Below, piece after piece: positions 49,301 to 51,443 of a stretch of 64,000 nucleotides of DNA (positions within the stretch are counted from its first letter, which is position 1; each line of letters begins with the position of its first letter). The position numbers and the translations under genes were made by a program. The notes under the pieces are model-generated. The model did not search any database and was not told the origin of the DNA. It saw only the letters and a list, made by a program, of their open reading frames with translations. Origin of the DNA: Pomphorhynchus laevis (lineage: Eukaryota > Acanthocephala > Palaeacanthocephala > Echinorhynchida > Pomphorhynchidae); contig WNNJ02000496.1 in assembly GCA_012934845.2 (NCBI GenBank), positions 1-64,000 on the forward strand, given 5' to 3'.

Positions 49301-51443
49301 GATCATTATCTAGTCTACCGAAAAAGTGCGAATGTGGAGATGATATCTGTCTAACTCATGCATTGTCGTGCAAAAGAGGGACTCTCCCAATTATTCGTCA
49401 CAATGAGGTAAGAGATGTTTTGGCCTCCGCCTTATCTGAAATATGCAACGGCGTCGGGACTGAACCCGCACTTCAGCCCGTTACAAATGACTTTGTATTT
49501 CAGTGCTCGACCACAGTTCGGGGAAAAGATGCTCATCCTGATATTGTATGCGGCAGTTTATTCGATGGTAGGTTGGAGCGGACATTCATAGATGTCTGCG
49601 TCTTCAACAACTTGGCTCCTTCTTATCACCTAAGGACTGTCGATGCAAGTTTCGAATACCACGAGAATCAAAAAAGAGCAAAGTATCAGGAACGGATTAG
49701 TGAGATTGAACACTTGTCTTTCATACCGTTTGTCCTGGCAGCTACTGGAGGCTTTGGTCCGACAGCGAAACGGTTGATGCAGACAATCGCTGCAAGGATG
49801 TCCTCCAAACTGCAACGAAGCTATAGCGATATGATTTCGCTTATACGAACACGATTCAGCATAACTCTCGCGCGTTCTATTTCTTGCTGCATGCGGGCTC
49901 TACGATCACGAATCGGTGAATTTACTCGGTCCATGGGGAACGCGGTGACTGGAATAGCTTCAATTGGATGAATGCATTATTTTTTTCTTTTCTTTCTACG
50001 TTGAAATGTTTCATAACTTTTGTACATTTACGAATTATGACAGTAGTGGCCCATTTGAGGGAACCTTATTTTCTGTACATTCGGAATAAATATTATATTA
50101 TTTTAAACATATTGTGAATACCAAATATGTTGATTTCCATTTGCGGGAACTTCAAATGTAAATTTATTGAAATAATAATTTTTTACTTAAAAATTTAAAT
50201 AAAAAAAATTATAAAAAATAATTATTAATAATAATATTTACTCAGTTATATAATTTATCATATAACAACTAAGTTTACGTATTCTATACTACAAATAAAA
50301 ATAAAGATAAATAGTTATAAATCATAAATTTAAAATATGGGATTTTATACAATATATATAAATAAAAATAAAGATAAATAAAATAAGTAATTAAATTATT
50401 TCACATATTTGATATTCCATATCAAATATGTTTCGATATACTTAGGTATATTGTAATGATAATTTAATGACATAATGTCATTATTTCGTGCTATTTATTA
50501 TGATAAAGCATTCTCTCATTCTGTTTCTATTGTGCTCGATAATCAGATCAGATAACGAATTCTACGTATTTTATATCATATATAAATTAAAAATAAAGAT
50601 AAATAATAAATAACTATATAAGAGTTTATACAGTTTATATTTATATCAAGTTAAAATTTTATATTGAAATTTAGAATAAATTACAATAATTAAATAAAAT
50701 AATCGTTGAATAAAATAAATAAAACAAATTGATTAATTAAATATATTTCTGAGATTATAAAACTCTACTAAAAAAATCAAAAAATCTTTAAACTAGCAAA
50801 CCTGGTCGTAAAACAGATTCATTGTATTGGCATTGAGCTTAAACGAAAGCACTTTTAATAAGGCAATGTAGTAGGAAAGTATTTCATCATCGTTTAAATC
50901 AAAGTCATGGGTGATAACAGAATTAACATAGTTGTTCGACATAATATATACTAAAACTAACAATTGTCTTTCACCAGGCGGTATTTAACAATAGCTTACA
51001 CAACGCGGTATCATTACTTAAATTTTCAAACAAAATATGCAATGATTGCAAAATTTGAGTAGGCAGTGAAGATTCTTTGCTTTGCTTCGCATACAATAGA
51101 AATTGTGAAAGAATTTGCTTCTCTAGAAAAAAACTGTTAGTATGTAGTCATTTATGTAATAAAGGCATATATTATTAACATACTCAAAAATCGAAGAGTC
51201 ATTTTGATCACCCCATACGACGATTTCGGAGATCGATCGTATGCTTTCGATTAAAATCGGAAGATTTTCATTAGTAACCAGACGGTTTCGCAATAGAACA
51301 TTATAATGGTTTCTGCGGAATAAAACAAAATTGTCAATTTACAAAAATAAATCTACCAACCTTAAGCTTTCGAGTGAATGCAAGGTAGTTGTGTTCTGTC
51401 GCATAAAATGAACGAAAAAGTTTTTCACTCTGTCTACGGACAT
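16235..51443 (-). CDS. CLEC16A: CLEC16A-family protein (ema / gop-1 homologue), 17 exons found
   Basis: Known role of the family: endosomal and autophagosomal membrane traffic. Human CLEC16A acts in mitophagy, Drosophila ema in endosome maturation and autophagy, and C. elegans gop-1 in phagosome maturation. Sequence evidence: successive minus-strand exons align in order with the family, from an N-terminal FPL domain containing VVWGDQNDSSIF and MSNNYVNSVI, through FPLYSKSVEYV, ALQTLMLINVI and HRLPCGHLEHLRRV, to the basic C-terminal segment ILRRIKRAQQK. Exon phases agree at every joint I checked except across 18.95-21.2 kb, where a small exon is probably missing. The assembled product is about 690 residues. 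It ends soon after the basic segment and lacks the long low-complexity tail of vertebrate proteins. Introns are either 44-52 nt or 0.5-11 kb. The exact exon set is inferred; the family assignment is firm. Confidence 0.87.
16878..17068 (-). CDS. CLEC16A: CLEC16A exon 16
   Basis: This 191-nt exon has acceptor ATTCTAG and donor AA|GTGAGT. It encodes DIDVSIEKSNPKAISV and SFQFDSNEKASLILRRIKRA, corresponding to the family's LNITIHKP region and the conserved FIFSDHIRCIIAKQRLAKGR block. It begins in phase 0 and leaves two bases for exon 17. Confidence 0.8.
17120..18363 (-). mobile_element. Penelope-like element (main family), copy with RT palm and 3' region
   Basis: On the minus strand the RT palm reads TSIFRQVKGVPMGGNSSPII and FRYIDDICVFNSNDFYSI, including the catalytic YIDD box, then EGVYLDMNIKLTLTKTTINL and RKDDIFKFTRNIFLHEHSCI. 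A structured 3' region (17340-17465) follows, then the family end TACGTAGACTCAG near 17150. The 5' edge is at AAAGGAATAAATTTTC near 18350. It sits in a CLEC16A intron in the same orientation as the gene. Confidence 0.8.
17699..18169 (-). CDS. PLE reverse transcriptase palm fragment (156 aa)
   Basis: An open reading frame covers the PLE palm: GVPMGGNSSPIIADLFLSFI, then FRYIDDICVF with the two catalytic Asp residues of the RT active site, then the strand LDMNIKLTL. No N-terminal RT region, linker or endonuclease is attached. It is a 5'-truncated piece, nearly identical to the copy at 30.7 kb. The reading starts at an internal Met (MDKIELIESLNILINQNYLK). Confidence 0.75.
   Translation of the reverse strand: MDKIELIESLNILINQNYLKVGTSIFRQVKGVPMGGNSSPIIADLFLSFIEYEFVHNCVKTKSKQYKYMKYMFRYIDDICVFNSNDFYSISEHIYPESLILNKTNINDKEGVYLDMNIKLTLTKTTINLYRKDDIFKFTRNIFLHEHSCIPYNIIH
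18364..18500 (+). pseudogene. RT shard of an RLE-type LINE inside PLE sequence
   Basis: This GC-rich 137-bp island encodes EKKGGGIPPIAIGTTIRCVA and AAKVLSRRVANKVGG. It is the K.GG.RPIAVG..RR...K motif of the RT fingers in RLE-type LINEs such as family 3. PLE sequence flanks it on both sides and repeats the same PLE segment. Confidence 0.5.
18746..18946 (-). CDS. CLEC16A: CLEC16A exons 14-15
   Basis: Exon 14 (18946-18904, 43 nt) encodes DKQITNCSCTINS. Exon 15 (18851-18746, 106 nt) encodes YNYFLVEHSTQYILVQPHSS and GHVRFCCSVK. A 52-nt intron (GTAAAC...TTTTAG) separates them. They align with the family segments NNSDLIACTVITK and QRFLAVDIYQMSLVEPD. Phases agree across the short intron and with exon 16. 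Confidence 0.78.
19078..19545. repeat. hammerhead-like hairpin repeats (three cores)
   Basis: Three copies of a motif CTGAAGA-N-GCTAAC-loop-GTTAGC-GAAA occur: 19161-19188 (minus), 19427-19454 (minus) and 19476-19503 (plus). The last two form a long palindrome around TTCTAAAATTCAATTT. Each core is linked to the same flank (TGGAGCTGGATCAAAGGAAA), so this is one dispersed repeat family. The layout CUGANGA, stem, GAAA is that of a hammerhead ribozyme core, with one extra base before the stem. Confidence 0.5.
19546..19955 (+). pseudogene. APE-type LINE 'B', copy 2 (RT fragment)
   Basis: It is nearly identical to 7350-7810 and to 57430-57790: CTTAAATTCCCCATTTACTC start, TCTTATCGAGGAATAGTC, and the FRPGR motif at its end. 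It joins directly to the hairpin repeat on its left and breaks off at the FRPGR codons on its right. Confidence 0.7.
19996..20155. repeat. hammerhead-like hairpin repeats (decayed cores)
   Basis: There are two opposed cores: 20080-20107 on the minus strand (stem degraded, GCTTAT/GTTAGA) and 20129-20155 on the plus strand (stem intact, GAAA lost). The same family as 19.1-19.5 kb flanks them. Confidence 0.45.
20440..20775 (-). pseudogene. Penelope-like element GIY-YIG endonuclease fragment
   Basis: On the minus strand: HIVIIYCLECDKIYVG, a stop, then TCQPLETRLKQYKHRQKW, then in another frame LDHSIDYNNVVLAKETNCLN, RKILKDYYIHKNSNIMPNN and KPDVALNILSRC. This is the PLE endonuclease signature (IY.C..C...YVG.T...L..R...H, then H.(I/D)...., E.N...R...E..YI...). 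It shows that an endonuclease-bearing PLE once inserted here, although the abundant palm fragments lack the domain. Confidence 0.65.
21192..21416 (-). CDS. CLEC16A: CLEC16A exon 13
   Basis: The acceptor is TTTTATAG. The exon encodes NVSMPIKYNDIMLIM and SHRLPCGHLEHLRRVYLYTA, matching the family's MTMKPMNVEYLMM and VKRLPCGDVEKTRRAIRVFF blocks. The 3' boundary is uncertain: candidate donors are GTATTC at 21239, GTATGC, or AAG|GTGATA at 21191, all in phase 0. None fits the phase of the next identified exon, so another short exon probably lies between 18.95 and 21.19 kb. Confidence 0.78.
21837..22075. repeat. minisatellite, three units of 79-80 bp
   Basis: Unit landmarks GGTCCGCATAA start at 21861, 21940 and 22020, and the units are over 90% alike. 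The unit includes GGCAAACTGCAATACATAAA. The array lies in the CLEC16A intron between exons 12 and 13. An open frame through it merely reflects a unit length close to a multiple of three. Confidence 0.8.
22080..23583. other. AT-rich intronic DNA, no gene
   Basis: Part of the CLEC16A intron between exons 12 and 13. Poly-A/T and TAAAT-rich stretches only. No exon-like or transposon motif is recognised. Confidence 0.4.
23584..23894. mobile_element. 311-bp element with 30-bp terminal inverted repeats
   Basis: The left end GGAGAGTGAGACCATTCCGC and the right end (reverse complement GGATAGTGATACCATTCCGC) match over about 30 bp with two mismatches. The inside is GC-richer than the intron around it and has no ORF. 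This is the structure of a non-autonomous DNA transposon (MITE). No clear target-site duplication was found, so the superfamily is unassigned. Confidence 0.7.
24472..24617 (-). CDS. CLEC16A: CLEC16A exon 12
   Basis: This 146-nt exon has acceptor TTGTTTAG and donor CTGCAG|GTAATT. It encodes GSRVRPVTAIFAAWKLL and ILLQCERMSKLYLKRYLQ, corresponding to the family segment beginning DGKIRLATLELSCLLL. It starts with two bases that complete a Gly codon and ends in phase 0. Confidence 0.75.
24640..25125. other. AT-rich intronic DNA, no gene
   Basis: Part of the CLEC16A intron between exons 11 and 12, dominated by AAATAATAT-type sequence. No feature is recognised. Confidence 0.4.
25126..25460. repeat. 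AT-rich element bounded by inverted PLE-end motifs, with microsatellite
   Basis: The left edge has AATCAGCTAAGTAACTCTAC and the right edge TACGTAGACTCAGTTATCTG, which are inverted copies of the dispersed end motif (A)TACGTAGACTCAGTTAGCTGAT. The interior includes an (AAATAAAT)n-type microsatellite at about 25170-25275. It resembles a foldback or MITE-like derivative of PLE ends. Confidence 0.45.
25482..25509 (+). repeat. hammerhead-like core with compensatory stem change
   Basis: The core reads CTGGTGA-T-GCTAGC-AGCA-GCTAGC-GAAA. Compared with the 19.4 kb copies, both strands of the stem changed together (A-U to G-C in GCTAAC/GTTAGC) so pairing is kept. Confidence 0.45.
26116..26333 (-). CDS. 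CLEC16A: CLEC16A exon 11
   Basis: This 218-nt exon has acceptor ATTTGTAG and donor CCGG|GTAAGT. It encodes FPSSYLFSAMDCKLGDYLA and LMLINVIKPSHQG, aligning with the conserved central helix pair of the family (RPFLDMVYHALDSPDDDYHA, then LFVLCLLYAMSHNKG). Phase 1 on both sides agrees with exons 10 and 12. Confidence 0.8.
26485..26645 (+). pseudogene. L2-like LINE 3' end
   Basis: It carries GTCATGTAAGCATGCGCCAG, then CACGTATTTGCCACGTGAAA and an AATAAATC tail, the same 3' end as the L2 copies at 13.8 and 47.05 kb. About 100 bp of coding remnant precedes it. Confidence 0.6.
27110..27790 (+). pseudogene. Penelope-like element (main family), N-terminal RT part
   Basis: It reads IDKASNNFVFICKKLFYD, then KKGIKVESDNKTISILYWNP, LHKNPI, a stop, PRFICSAFKCTLKPLSAYMN, and INFQNINTYDFCTLYTNL with the first catalytic Asp. 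This is the part of the PLE RT that precedes the palm fragments found elsewhere. It diverges from them just after LINIISG. It has several stops. Confidence 0.72.
28200..28502 (-). CDS. CLEC16A: CLEC16A exons 8-10
   Basis: Three small exons: 28502-28452 (51 nt, NTGTDVSRGLATYFLAL), 28407-28327 (81 nt, YLMHVSNDALIQTFMDSL and following) and 28279-28200 (80 nt, TNGTELCEAIINSS and following). They are separated by introns of 44 and 47 nt. The first two align with the family segment SLPVSLYLLSQVFLIIHHAP and the residues just after it. The third covers the poorly conserved acidic linker. Donors are GTAATG, GTATTA and GTTGGT; acceptors end in CTGTAG and TTTAAG. Confidence 0.78.
28503..29055. other. 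AT-rich intronic DNA, no gene
   Basis: Start of the 8.2-kb CLEC16A intron between exons 7 and 8. It includes a (TCATTA)n-like stretch near 29045-29085. No gene seen. Confidence 0.4.
29060..30487 (+). pseudogene. L2-like LINE, copy B, fused to a PLE fragment
   Basis: RT motifs in order: VFFWKTAIVRPLLKKSSLEP, VISLDLSAAFDIVDHKILLS (first catalytic Asp), SYLSDRSFSVHSN, then a decayed catalytic box (MQ-stop-ADD) near 29870, then RKFDHISFYLSKFGWLSI and RLLRLTYRLL. The L2 sequence ends at about 30485 and continues without a gap into the PLE palm. Near 30300-30360 there is a local inverted repeat (GAAAGAGGATGCGCACT and its complement). Confidence 0.75.
30690..31316 (+). CDS. PLE reverse transcriptase palm and post-palm region (208 aa)
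   Basis: It encodes GVPMGGNSSAIIAELVLSFI (the usual ADL is AEL here), FRYIDDICVFNSNNFYSISE with the catalytic Asp pair, EGVYLDMNIKLTFT, NLYRKDDIFKFTRNIFLHEH, then SCIPYNIKYNTLNNEILRIA and LINLIDTYFKLGYYKK-like residues to the TAA stop. The order and motifs are those of Penelope-like RTs. The N-terminal RT third and the endonuclease are missing, so it cannot act alone. The frame is intact, suggesting a recent origin. Confidence 0.78.
   Translation: MDKIELIESLNILINQNYLKVGTSIFRQVKGVPMGGNSSAIIAELVLSFIEYEFVHNCVKTKSKQYKYMKYMFRYIDDICVFNSNNFYSISEHIYSESLILNKTNINDKEGVYLDMNIKLTFTKTTINLYRKDDIFKFTRNIFLHEHSCIPYNIKYNTLNNEILRIATICNDISLLQNHLNNLIDTYFKLGYYKKHQAENNKIYKSTQ
31405..31522 (+). ncRNA. three-way-junction RNA fold in PLE 3' region (hammerhead-like)
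   Basis: The outer stem AGAGG/CCTCT encloses hairpin AAATACAT-cattagc-ATGTATTT and hairpin CTGCTATG...CATAGCAG. In the minus-strand copy at 17340-17465 the first hairpin is AAATACGT/ACGTATTT, a compensatory change. CTGATGA precedes the closing strand there and in the 61.1 kb copy; in this copy it is CTAATGA. GAA follows the opening strand. This resembles a stem-II-open hammerhead, with a one-base offset. Catalysis is not shown. Confidence 0.4.
31790..32095 (+). repeat. solo PLE 3' end
   Basis: It repeats the terminal part of the preceding PLE: CATGATAGCATAGCAGTTCC, then ATTTTGATTTAGCATCATTA and TACGTGGACTCAGTTAGCTG. No RT sequence is attached. Confidence 0.65.
32098..32385 (+). pseudogene. 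L2-like LINE C-terminal fragment and 3' end
   Basis: It encodes RSCDSLLLHVPLHSTNFGRR, SLKIATPLLWNSLHDHL and YFKKQLRSMLCFAF, the C-terminal end of L2-like ORF2, then GTGCATTCGCCACATTAAAA as 3' end. Confidence 0.62.
32910..33658 (+). pseudogene. RT domain of RLE LINE family 2
   Basis: Motifs in order: QQVGVAVANGADLIIHQVRR, WVWAKVDVSNAFNTVDR (first catalytic Asp), SSAGVQQGD, then after a -1/+1 shift LGPFLFALAIQPIIRKV, NKWYLDDGIIGGEPKAVA (catalytic YLDD box) and IGLSMNWQKTELIG. This type of RT, with WYLDDG, is known from diverse protists and invertebrates. The fingers region upstream of QQVG is missing. Confidence 0.75.
33655..35139 (+). CDS. RT connection and restriction-like endonuclease of family 2 (494 aa)
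   Basis: It starts with the post-RT segment VELPLKMGGLGLRSTNKHRV (about residues 22-41). Near residues 160-195 comes a zinc knuckle (C-SRSFRNADAEGFHALTC, then GMRHNGICD). Then EVRNL, ERPADILIYEDPSDAIDFAV and THPLQKSF, which fit the PD...(D/E) core of restriction-like endonucleases of R2-type LINEs that cut the target site. KYRAKMIEAGYNFIPAVLEC and SIALMRGNSKAI close the conserved region. The last 150 residues are Ser/Asn/Asp/Glu-rich. The ATG is internal, since the true frame continues from the RT. Confidence 0.75.
   Translation: MIRAMEIIASIQLSARTRSQVELPLKMGGLGLRSTNKHRVAAFAASVSTVAAFVSQDPNTFPGFVNANEILALHGAEVEQQASSTRQHQISFKIDSEKRKNLLYTGDDRTRTRLIAVSQPHANAWLQCAPNRSIGLALTDQEFTILIRMWLGLQIAPSDYRCSRSFRNADAEGFHALTCNYGGFPGMRHNGICDVVLQAAQLAGMHVGCEVRNLVQNLQERPADILIYEDPSDAIDFAVTHPLQKSFLHQSAYVPGYAAAQYASSVKDRKYRAKMIEAGYNFIPAVLECYGGWNMEGEKIIRRIAKYLAIRSSIPCSIASARLFQRISIALMRGNSKAILSSIDMLNRPYYEIANPIMENPTQRMNPFQAFDLAVDSLPSSIDQSDPGYIEFNNTNEVTVTLANIPGSSVDTSVFTGTHKLCSYRDCVLIEENGKFTLKVLSSAITVKPQSLSRKIKPHFDTFLQQCDNSSNNNDADDPESLPINSQPETEISK
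35140..35424 (+). CDS. acidic C-terminal extension of RLE family 2 element
   Basis: This lies in the same frame as the preceding ORF, after a single TAG at 35137. It contains LSDSELTDSLSNANSDNHES, ELLTDFCETDQIITPTIKKQ and ESSDNEEEEV. It is strongly acidic and low in aromatic residues. Nothing similar is seen in the other RLE families here. Whether it is translated by readthrough, or the TAG is a mutation, cannot be told. Confidence 0.55.
   Translation, partial: TVGYMTRDVHTLSDSELTDSLSNANSDNHESDGSFNYETELLTDFCETDQIITPTIKKQMIPEKGRLVVSVSVDSDILDDQALSESSDNEEEEV
35430..36230. repeat. PLE shards and a foldback of GAAACG-type motifs
   Basis: A 32-bp PLE palm shard lies at about 35562-35593 (TATGGTATGCATGAATGCTC) and a family end TACGTAGACTCAGTTATCTG at 35644. 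At 35846-35925 two motifs of the form TTGAAAA...CCGAAACG face each other (foldback), the layout of PLE long-terminal-repeat ends. No gene. Confidence 0.45.
36240..36640. repeat. direct repeat of about 100 bp in CLEC16A intron 7
   Basis: The segment TTTGAAAATGATCATGTTTT...GGTGACTTTGAGTATA occurs at about 36305 and again near 36588, each preceded by TAGCTTGGATTA or GGCTTGGATTAG about 40-60 nt upstream. No ORF. Confidence 0.6.
36735..37083 (-). CDS. CLEC16A: CLEC16A exons 6-7
   Basis: Exon 6 (37083-36960) encodes AAGKSISNFISESTISLHT and ISELLIADQLITSPY, and ends at a strong GTGAGT donor. A 47-nt intron follows. Exon 7 (36912-36735) encodes LHVRQSLSDL and DHIDMLQYLSDILSL, and ends at GAGAG|GTAAGT. 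These match the family region ending in HLHYLNDILIINCEFLNDVL. Phases at both ends agree with the neighbouring exons. Confidence 0.83.
37090..38165. other. intronic DNA, no gene
   Basis: Part of the CLEC16A intron between exons 5 and 6. A local duplication of TATCGATAATGACGATCTTT-like and CTGTGTATTTTCGATTTATC sequence occurs near 37430-37510. Otherwise AT-rich. Confidence 0.4.
38170..38390 (-). repeat. SINE-like repeat, copy 2 (head missing)
   Basis: On the minus strand: GTGACATGTAGATCTTGGTC, AGCAGCTGATGAAACC, TTAGTAGCGTCCTGTTGTAT, TGTGAGGATAATGTC and CACAACCA. It matches the body of the 2.3-2.56 kb repeat at about 75% over 130 bp. The tRNA-like head is absent. Confidence 0.6.
38515..39220. 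repeat. tandem array, five 139-bp units in A-B-A-B-A order
   Basis: The landmark CTGAATTCTACGT occurs at 38543, 38682, 38820, 38959 and 39100. Units 1, 3 and 5 share TTTGA(A/G)TTC.TCCTGAATTC, AAAATGG and mostly TTGGCAG. Units 2 and 4 share CTGAATTCTTTCTGAATTC, AAAACGG and AAATTAAATTATTACTAA. The alternation implies a dimeric, higher-order unit of about 277 bp. The array lies next to CLEC16A exon 5. Confidence 0.75.
39355..39460 (-). CDS. CLEC16A: CLEC16A exon 5
   Basis: This 106-nt exon lies between GTATTTAG and TCAG|GTAAAA. It encodes KYHEFPLYSKSVEYV and SMIRTSARTIILNIFS, matching the family block around DFALYTEAIKFF and MVRIAVRTITLNVY. It starts in phase 0 and leaves one base over. The upstream intron of 11.3 kb holds two RLE LINEs and one L2 element. 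The downstream intron holds the A/B tandem array. Confidence 0.85.
39840..40090. repeat. hammerhead-like hairpin repeat copies
   Basis: A core at 39924-39950 (minus) keeps the stem GCTAAC/GTTAGC with GAAA; the first base of CTGAAGA is T. A second partial copy (flank only) lies at 40014-40085. Both carry the flank TAGTTGA.A...TGATCCATTATTGATAAA seen at 19.3 kb. Confidence 0.5.
40180..40345. repeat. AT palindrome cluster
   Basis: Dense ATATTATTA/TAATAATAT palindromes (TAATATAATATGTAATAATA and relatives) form a strong foldback. No gene. Confidence 0.5.
40380..40900 (+). pseudogene. PLE N-terminal shards
   Basis: It reads SLNFDKINEHICTHNLELIE, NNKLKNVLSK, and SGSLNTSKTNIWKT, matching the region just upstream of the PLE part at 27.1 kb (LNTSKIHIWKH). 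The segment NNKLKNVLSK-like recurs near 40795. It ends in a hammerhead-repeat flank. Confidence 0.45.
40905..42330. other. AT-rich intronic DNA with PLE-end motifs
   Basis: PLE family ends occur near 41395 (TATGTAGACTCGGTTAACTG) and near 41960-41990 (inverted). Otherwise simple AT-rich sequence. It ends at the 5' edge of RLE family A copy 42.3 kb. Confidence 0.4.
42340..42630 (+). CDS. CXC zinc module at N-terminus of family A element
   Basis: This 96-residue frame starts at ATG 42340 and has a dense Cys pattern (CCSYNGQAVGCKGCRCFKSG, then NACRNCAAPECCNRV), as in tesmin/TSO1-type CXC domains, which bind DNA. This module recurs in the decayed copy at 54.45-54.53 kb. A TGA ends the frame just before PNLFTLPFCTESNEFID, which continues in the same frame in the 47-kb copy, so the module is the N-terminus of one long polyprotein rather than a separate gene. 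Confidence 0.65.
   Translation: MLRGKPATEQKCCSYNGQAVGCKGCRCFKSGNACRNCAAPECCNRVRSQRASQSTISQHGSNVDQLTLGEYEGDRLKLADPYTCKLDQNFREIITW
42899..44254 (+). pseudogene. RT domain of family A (copy at 42-45 kb)
   Basis: Motifs in order with approximate residues of the 451-codon frame: RNQGSAGPSGITAHDFQ (103-119), NKNPGIRPIGVGEILRRVI (164-182), LCAAQRSGLEY, ILTVDAVNAFNRASR (first catalytic Asp), NEGFTQGDPLSIA, QRWDADDKNFVG (the aromatic residue of YxDD is Asp here, so the enzyme is probably dead) and IGPQYGYIVNPEESKLLTHS. An in-frame TGA follows at 44252, where the 47-kb copy has Trp. Confidence 0.75.
44733..45193 (+). pseudogene. RLE nuclease region of family A (copy at 42-45 kb)
   Basis: The zinc knuckle HALSCKMGGLLTIRHNEIRD is followed, after a frameshift, by CSGLFGGRIKRTFFDVCIFN (nuclease strand with Asp), SYISQSSAAYFEYHEQRKRS and KYEERIREVHHSTFCP. 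The order matches the intact copy at 49.3-49.97 kb. Confidence 0.7.
45344..47115 (+). mobile_element. L2-like LINE, copy C (best preserved)
   Basis: A 5'-truncated element between two family A elements, ending in the L2 3' end (GCGTGCAGTTTGCACGCATT, TGCCACGTTAAATAAATTAT) and a TTATTATTA tail. The coding part has one stop (TAA at about 46107) and one frame change; otherwise RT and C-terminus are readable end to end. Confidence 0.8.
45349..47004 (+). pseudogene. L2-like ORF2: RT and C-terminal region
   Basis: First part: FPSIWKCATVRPLIKKQSLD, SYRTISFLPTISKLLERLVL, AAFRSNHSTKIACLKVYND, VIVSLDLSSAFDIVDHSILL (catalytic Asp), SWFSSYLSNRTFRVYSNSSL and SQGSV, then TAA. The second part continues the RT: MLFSLLLGDL, FHVMQYADDILIYAHAP (catalytic YADD), LSLNPDKSKIMWILP, LVFLGFHFDNRISLKPFV and the long C-terminal region to LWNQPPIHIRQSTSIPC. 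The endonuclease is absent through 5' truncation. It copies RNA into DNA in target-primed retrotransposition when intact. Confidence 0.78.
47683..49218 (+). CDS. family A reverse transcriptase and connection domain (511 aa)
   Basis: Near residue 45, THGCAGPSGVDAVAFRRMIS; near 105, DKNPGVRPIGIGEIVRRIV; near 175, LISVDAKNAFNTANRKVV (first catalytic Asp); near 225, QEGFTQGDPLAMAAF; near 260, SQYWYADDANFMGSLED (catalytic YADD); near 290, QHGYFVNANKSIVMIH; near 325, GVKLLGSPVGDAEFV. The connection region follows with KWLHLCRTTQ, LPLSFGGRGFRDP and YASVKGASS. The catalytic set is complete, so this copy could have been active until recently. The clade is probably R2-group or Utopia-like, judged by the RLE and Cys module; that is inference. 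Confidence 0.8.
   Translation: MDLHSLGKPIHKDSILNVPLPGYMPHHAVVFSAIDGQIILKAAMRTHGCAGPSGVDAVAFRRMISSCSPHSRKLADAIASFAIRIASKRVDPSILDAFTVSRLVALDKNPGVRPIGIGEIVRRIVGKVIMSLIGKDLQAVSGHVQMCSGQRGGMEYIIHRVSETITVNDQYVLISVDAKNAFNTANRKVVLANVPFICPALECILHNTYSEPSKLVCCGRSLRSQEGFTQGDPLAMAAFAVSSLAIIHRIRESVPHVSQYWYADDANFMGSLEDVARGWDLLESFGYQHGYFVNANKSIVMIHSEQLEETEKRFEKYNVRIETRGVKLLGSPVGDAEFVKNMSGELISKWSCLIRKLANAAKHDAKSAYVAFVKACQSKWLHLCRTTQCDPGWFSEIRQLIFGQFAFDVFGHTLDETEQLICSLPLSFGGRGFRDPCVDAPYVLNASKRLCRAFDQSDNILEVDRLQTQALKDIASDNRLRSASLLVGLREGASIQTVKLLQYASVKGASS
49318..49971 (+). CDS. family A zinc knuckle and restriction-like endonuclease
   Basis: It begins CECGDDICLTHALSCKRGTL and PIIRHNEVRDVLASALSEIC (a Cys-Cys-His-Cys-type knuckle before the nuclease). 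The nuclease core is AHPDIVCGSLF (PD) and ERTFIDVCVFNNLAPSYH (second Asp), followed by ASFEYHENQKRAKYQERISE, IEHLSFIPFVLAATGG and SLIRTRFSITLARSISCCMR. It would nick the target DNA for integration. The frame is intact to TGA at 49969. A TGA at about 49300 separates it from the RT part. Confidence 0.78.
   Translation, partial: PKKCECGDDICLTHALSCKRGTLPIIRHNEVRDVLASALSEICNGVGTEPALQPVTNDFVFQCSTTVRGKDAHPDIVCGSLFDGRLERTFIDVCVFNNLAPSYHLRTVDASFEYHENQKRAKYQERISEIEHLSFIPFVLAATGGFGPTAKRLMQTIAARMSSKLQRSYSDMISLIRTRFSITLARSISCCMRALRSRIGEFTRSMGNAVTGIASIG
50110..50795. other. AT-rich intronic DNA with a PLE-end motif
   Basis: Beginning of the 11.3-kb CLEC16A intron on the gene's strand. AATCAGATCAGATAACGAAT near 50540 is a degraded PLE family end. 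No gene. Confidence 0.4.
50802..51133 (-). CDS. CLEC16A: CLEC16A exons 3-4 (FPL domain)
   Basis: Exon 3 is 51133-51000 and exon 4 is 50950-50802, split by a 49-nt intron (GTAAGC...TTTTAG). Exon 3 encodes FFLEKQILSQFLLY and LQSLHILFENLSNDTAL. Exon 4 encodes YIMSNNYVNSVITHDFDL and ends in NLFYDQ|GTTTGC. Both match the FPL domain without gaps. Shorter alternative introns in this gap (for example 33 nt starting GTTAAA) break the reading phase, so GTAAGC is the preferred donor. Confidence 0.87.
51184..51443 (-). CDS. CLEC16A: CLEC16A exons 1-2 (start codon and FPL domain start)
   Basis: Exon 1 runs 51443-51361 and exon 2 runs 51312-51184. They are separated by a 48-nt intron (GTTGGT...CCGCAG). 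The ATG at 51443 is preceded in frame by TAA, which fixes the start. Exon 1 contains FVHFMRQNTTTLHSLESL. Exon 2 contains the family hallmark EIVVWGDQNDSSIF, the most conserved block of the FPL domain. The exon 2 donor is GA|GTATGT, and the split codon completes as Asp with the next exon to give DFFLEKQ. Confidence 0.88.

Larger units (their letters stand above)
47120..50110 (+). mobile_element. RLE LINE family A, best-preserved copy
   Basis: It starts at the L2 tail without the CXC module. It covers the N-terminal region (47128-47665), RT and connection (47683-49218), zinc knuckle plus nuclease (49318-49971) and a 3'UTR to about 50110. The only defects are one frameshift near 47630 and two TGA codons (49216 and about 49300) at positions where relatives have Trp. 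The 3'UTR has two copies of a CCATTTG.GGGAAC motif, also seen at 4.29 kb. Confidence 0.82.

Noticed and set aside
42340-49971. UGA read as tryptophan (altered genetic code)
   Set aside because: TGA does replace Trp at several sites, but the 4.4-5.9 kb copy also has TAG at a Trp site and TAA at a Gln-like site, and TGG is used for Trp throughout CLEC16A and the retroelements. G-to-A decay of TGG explains it better.
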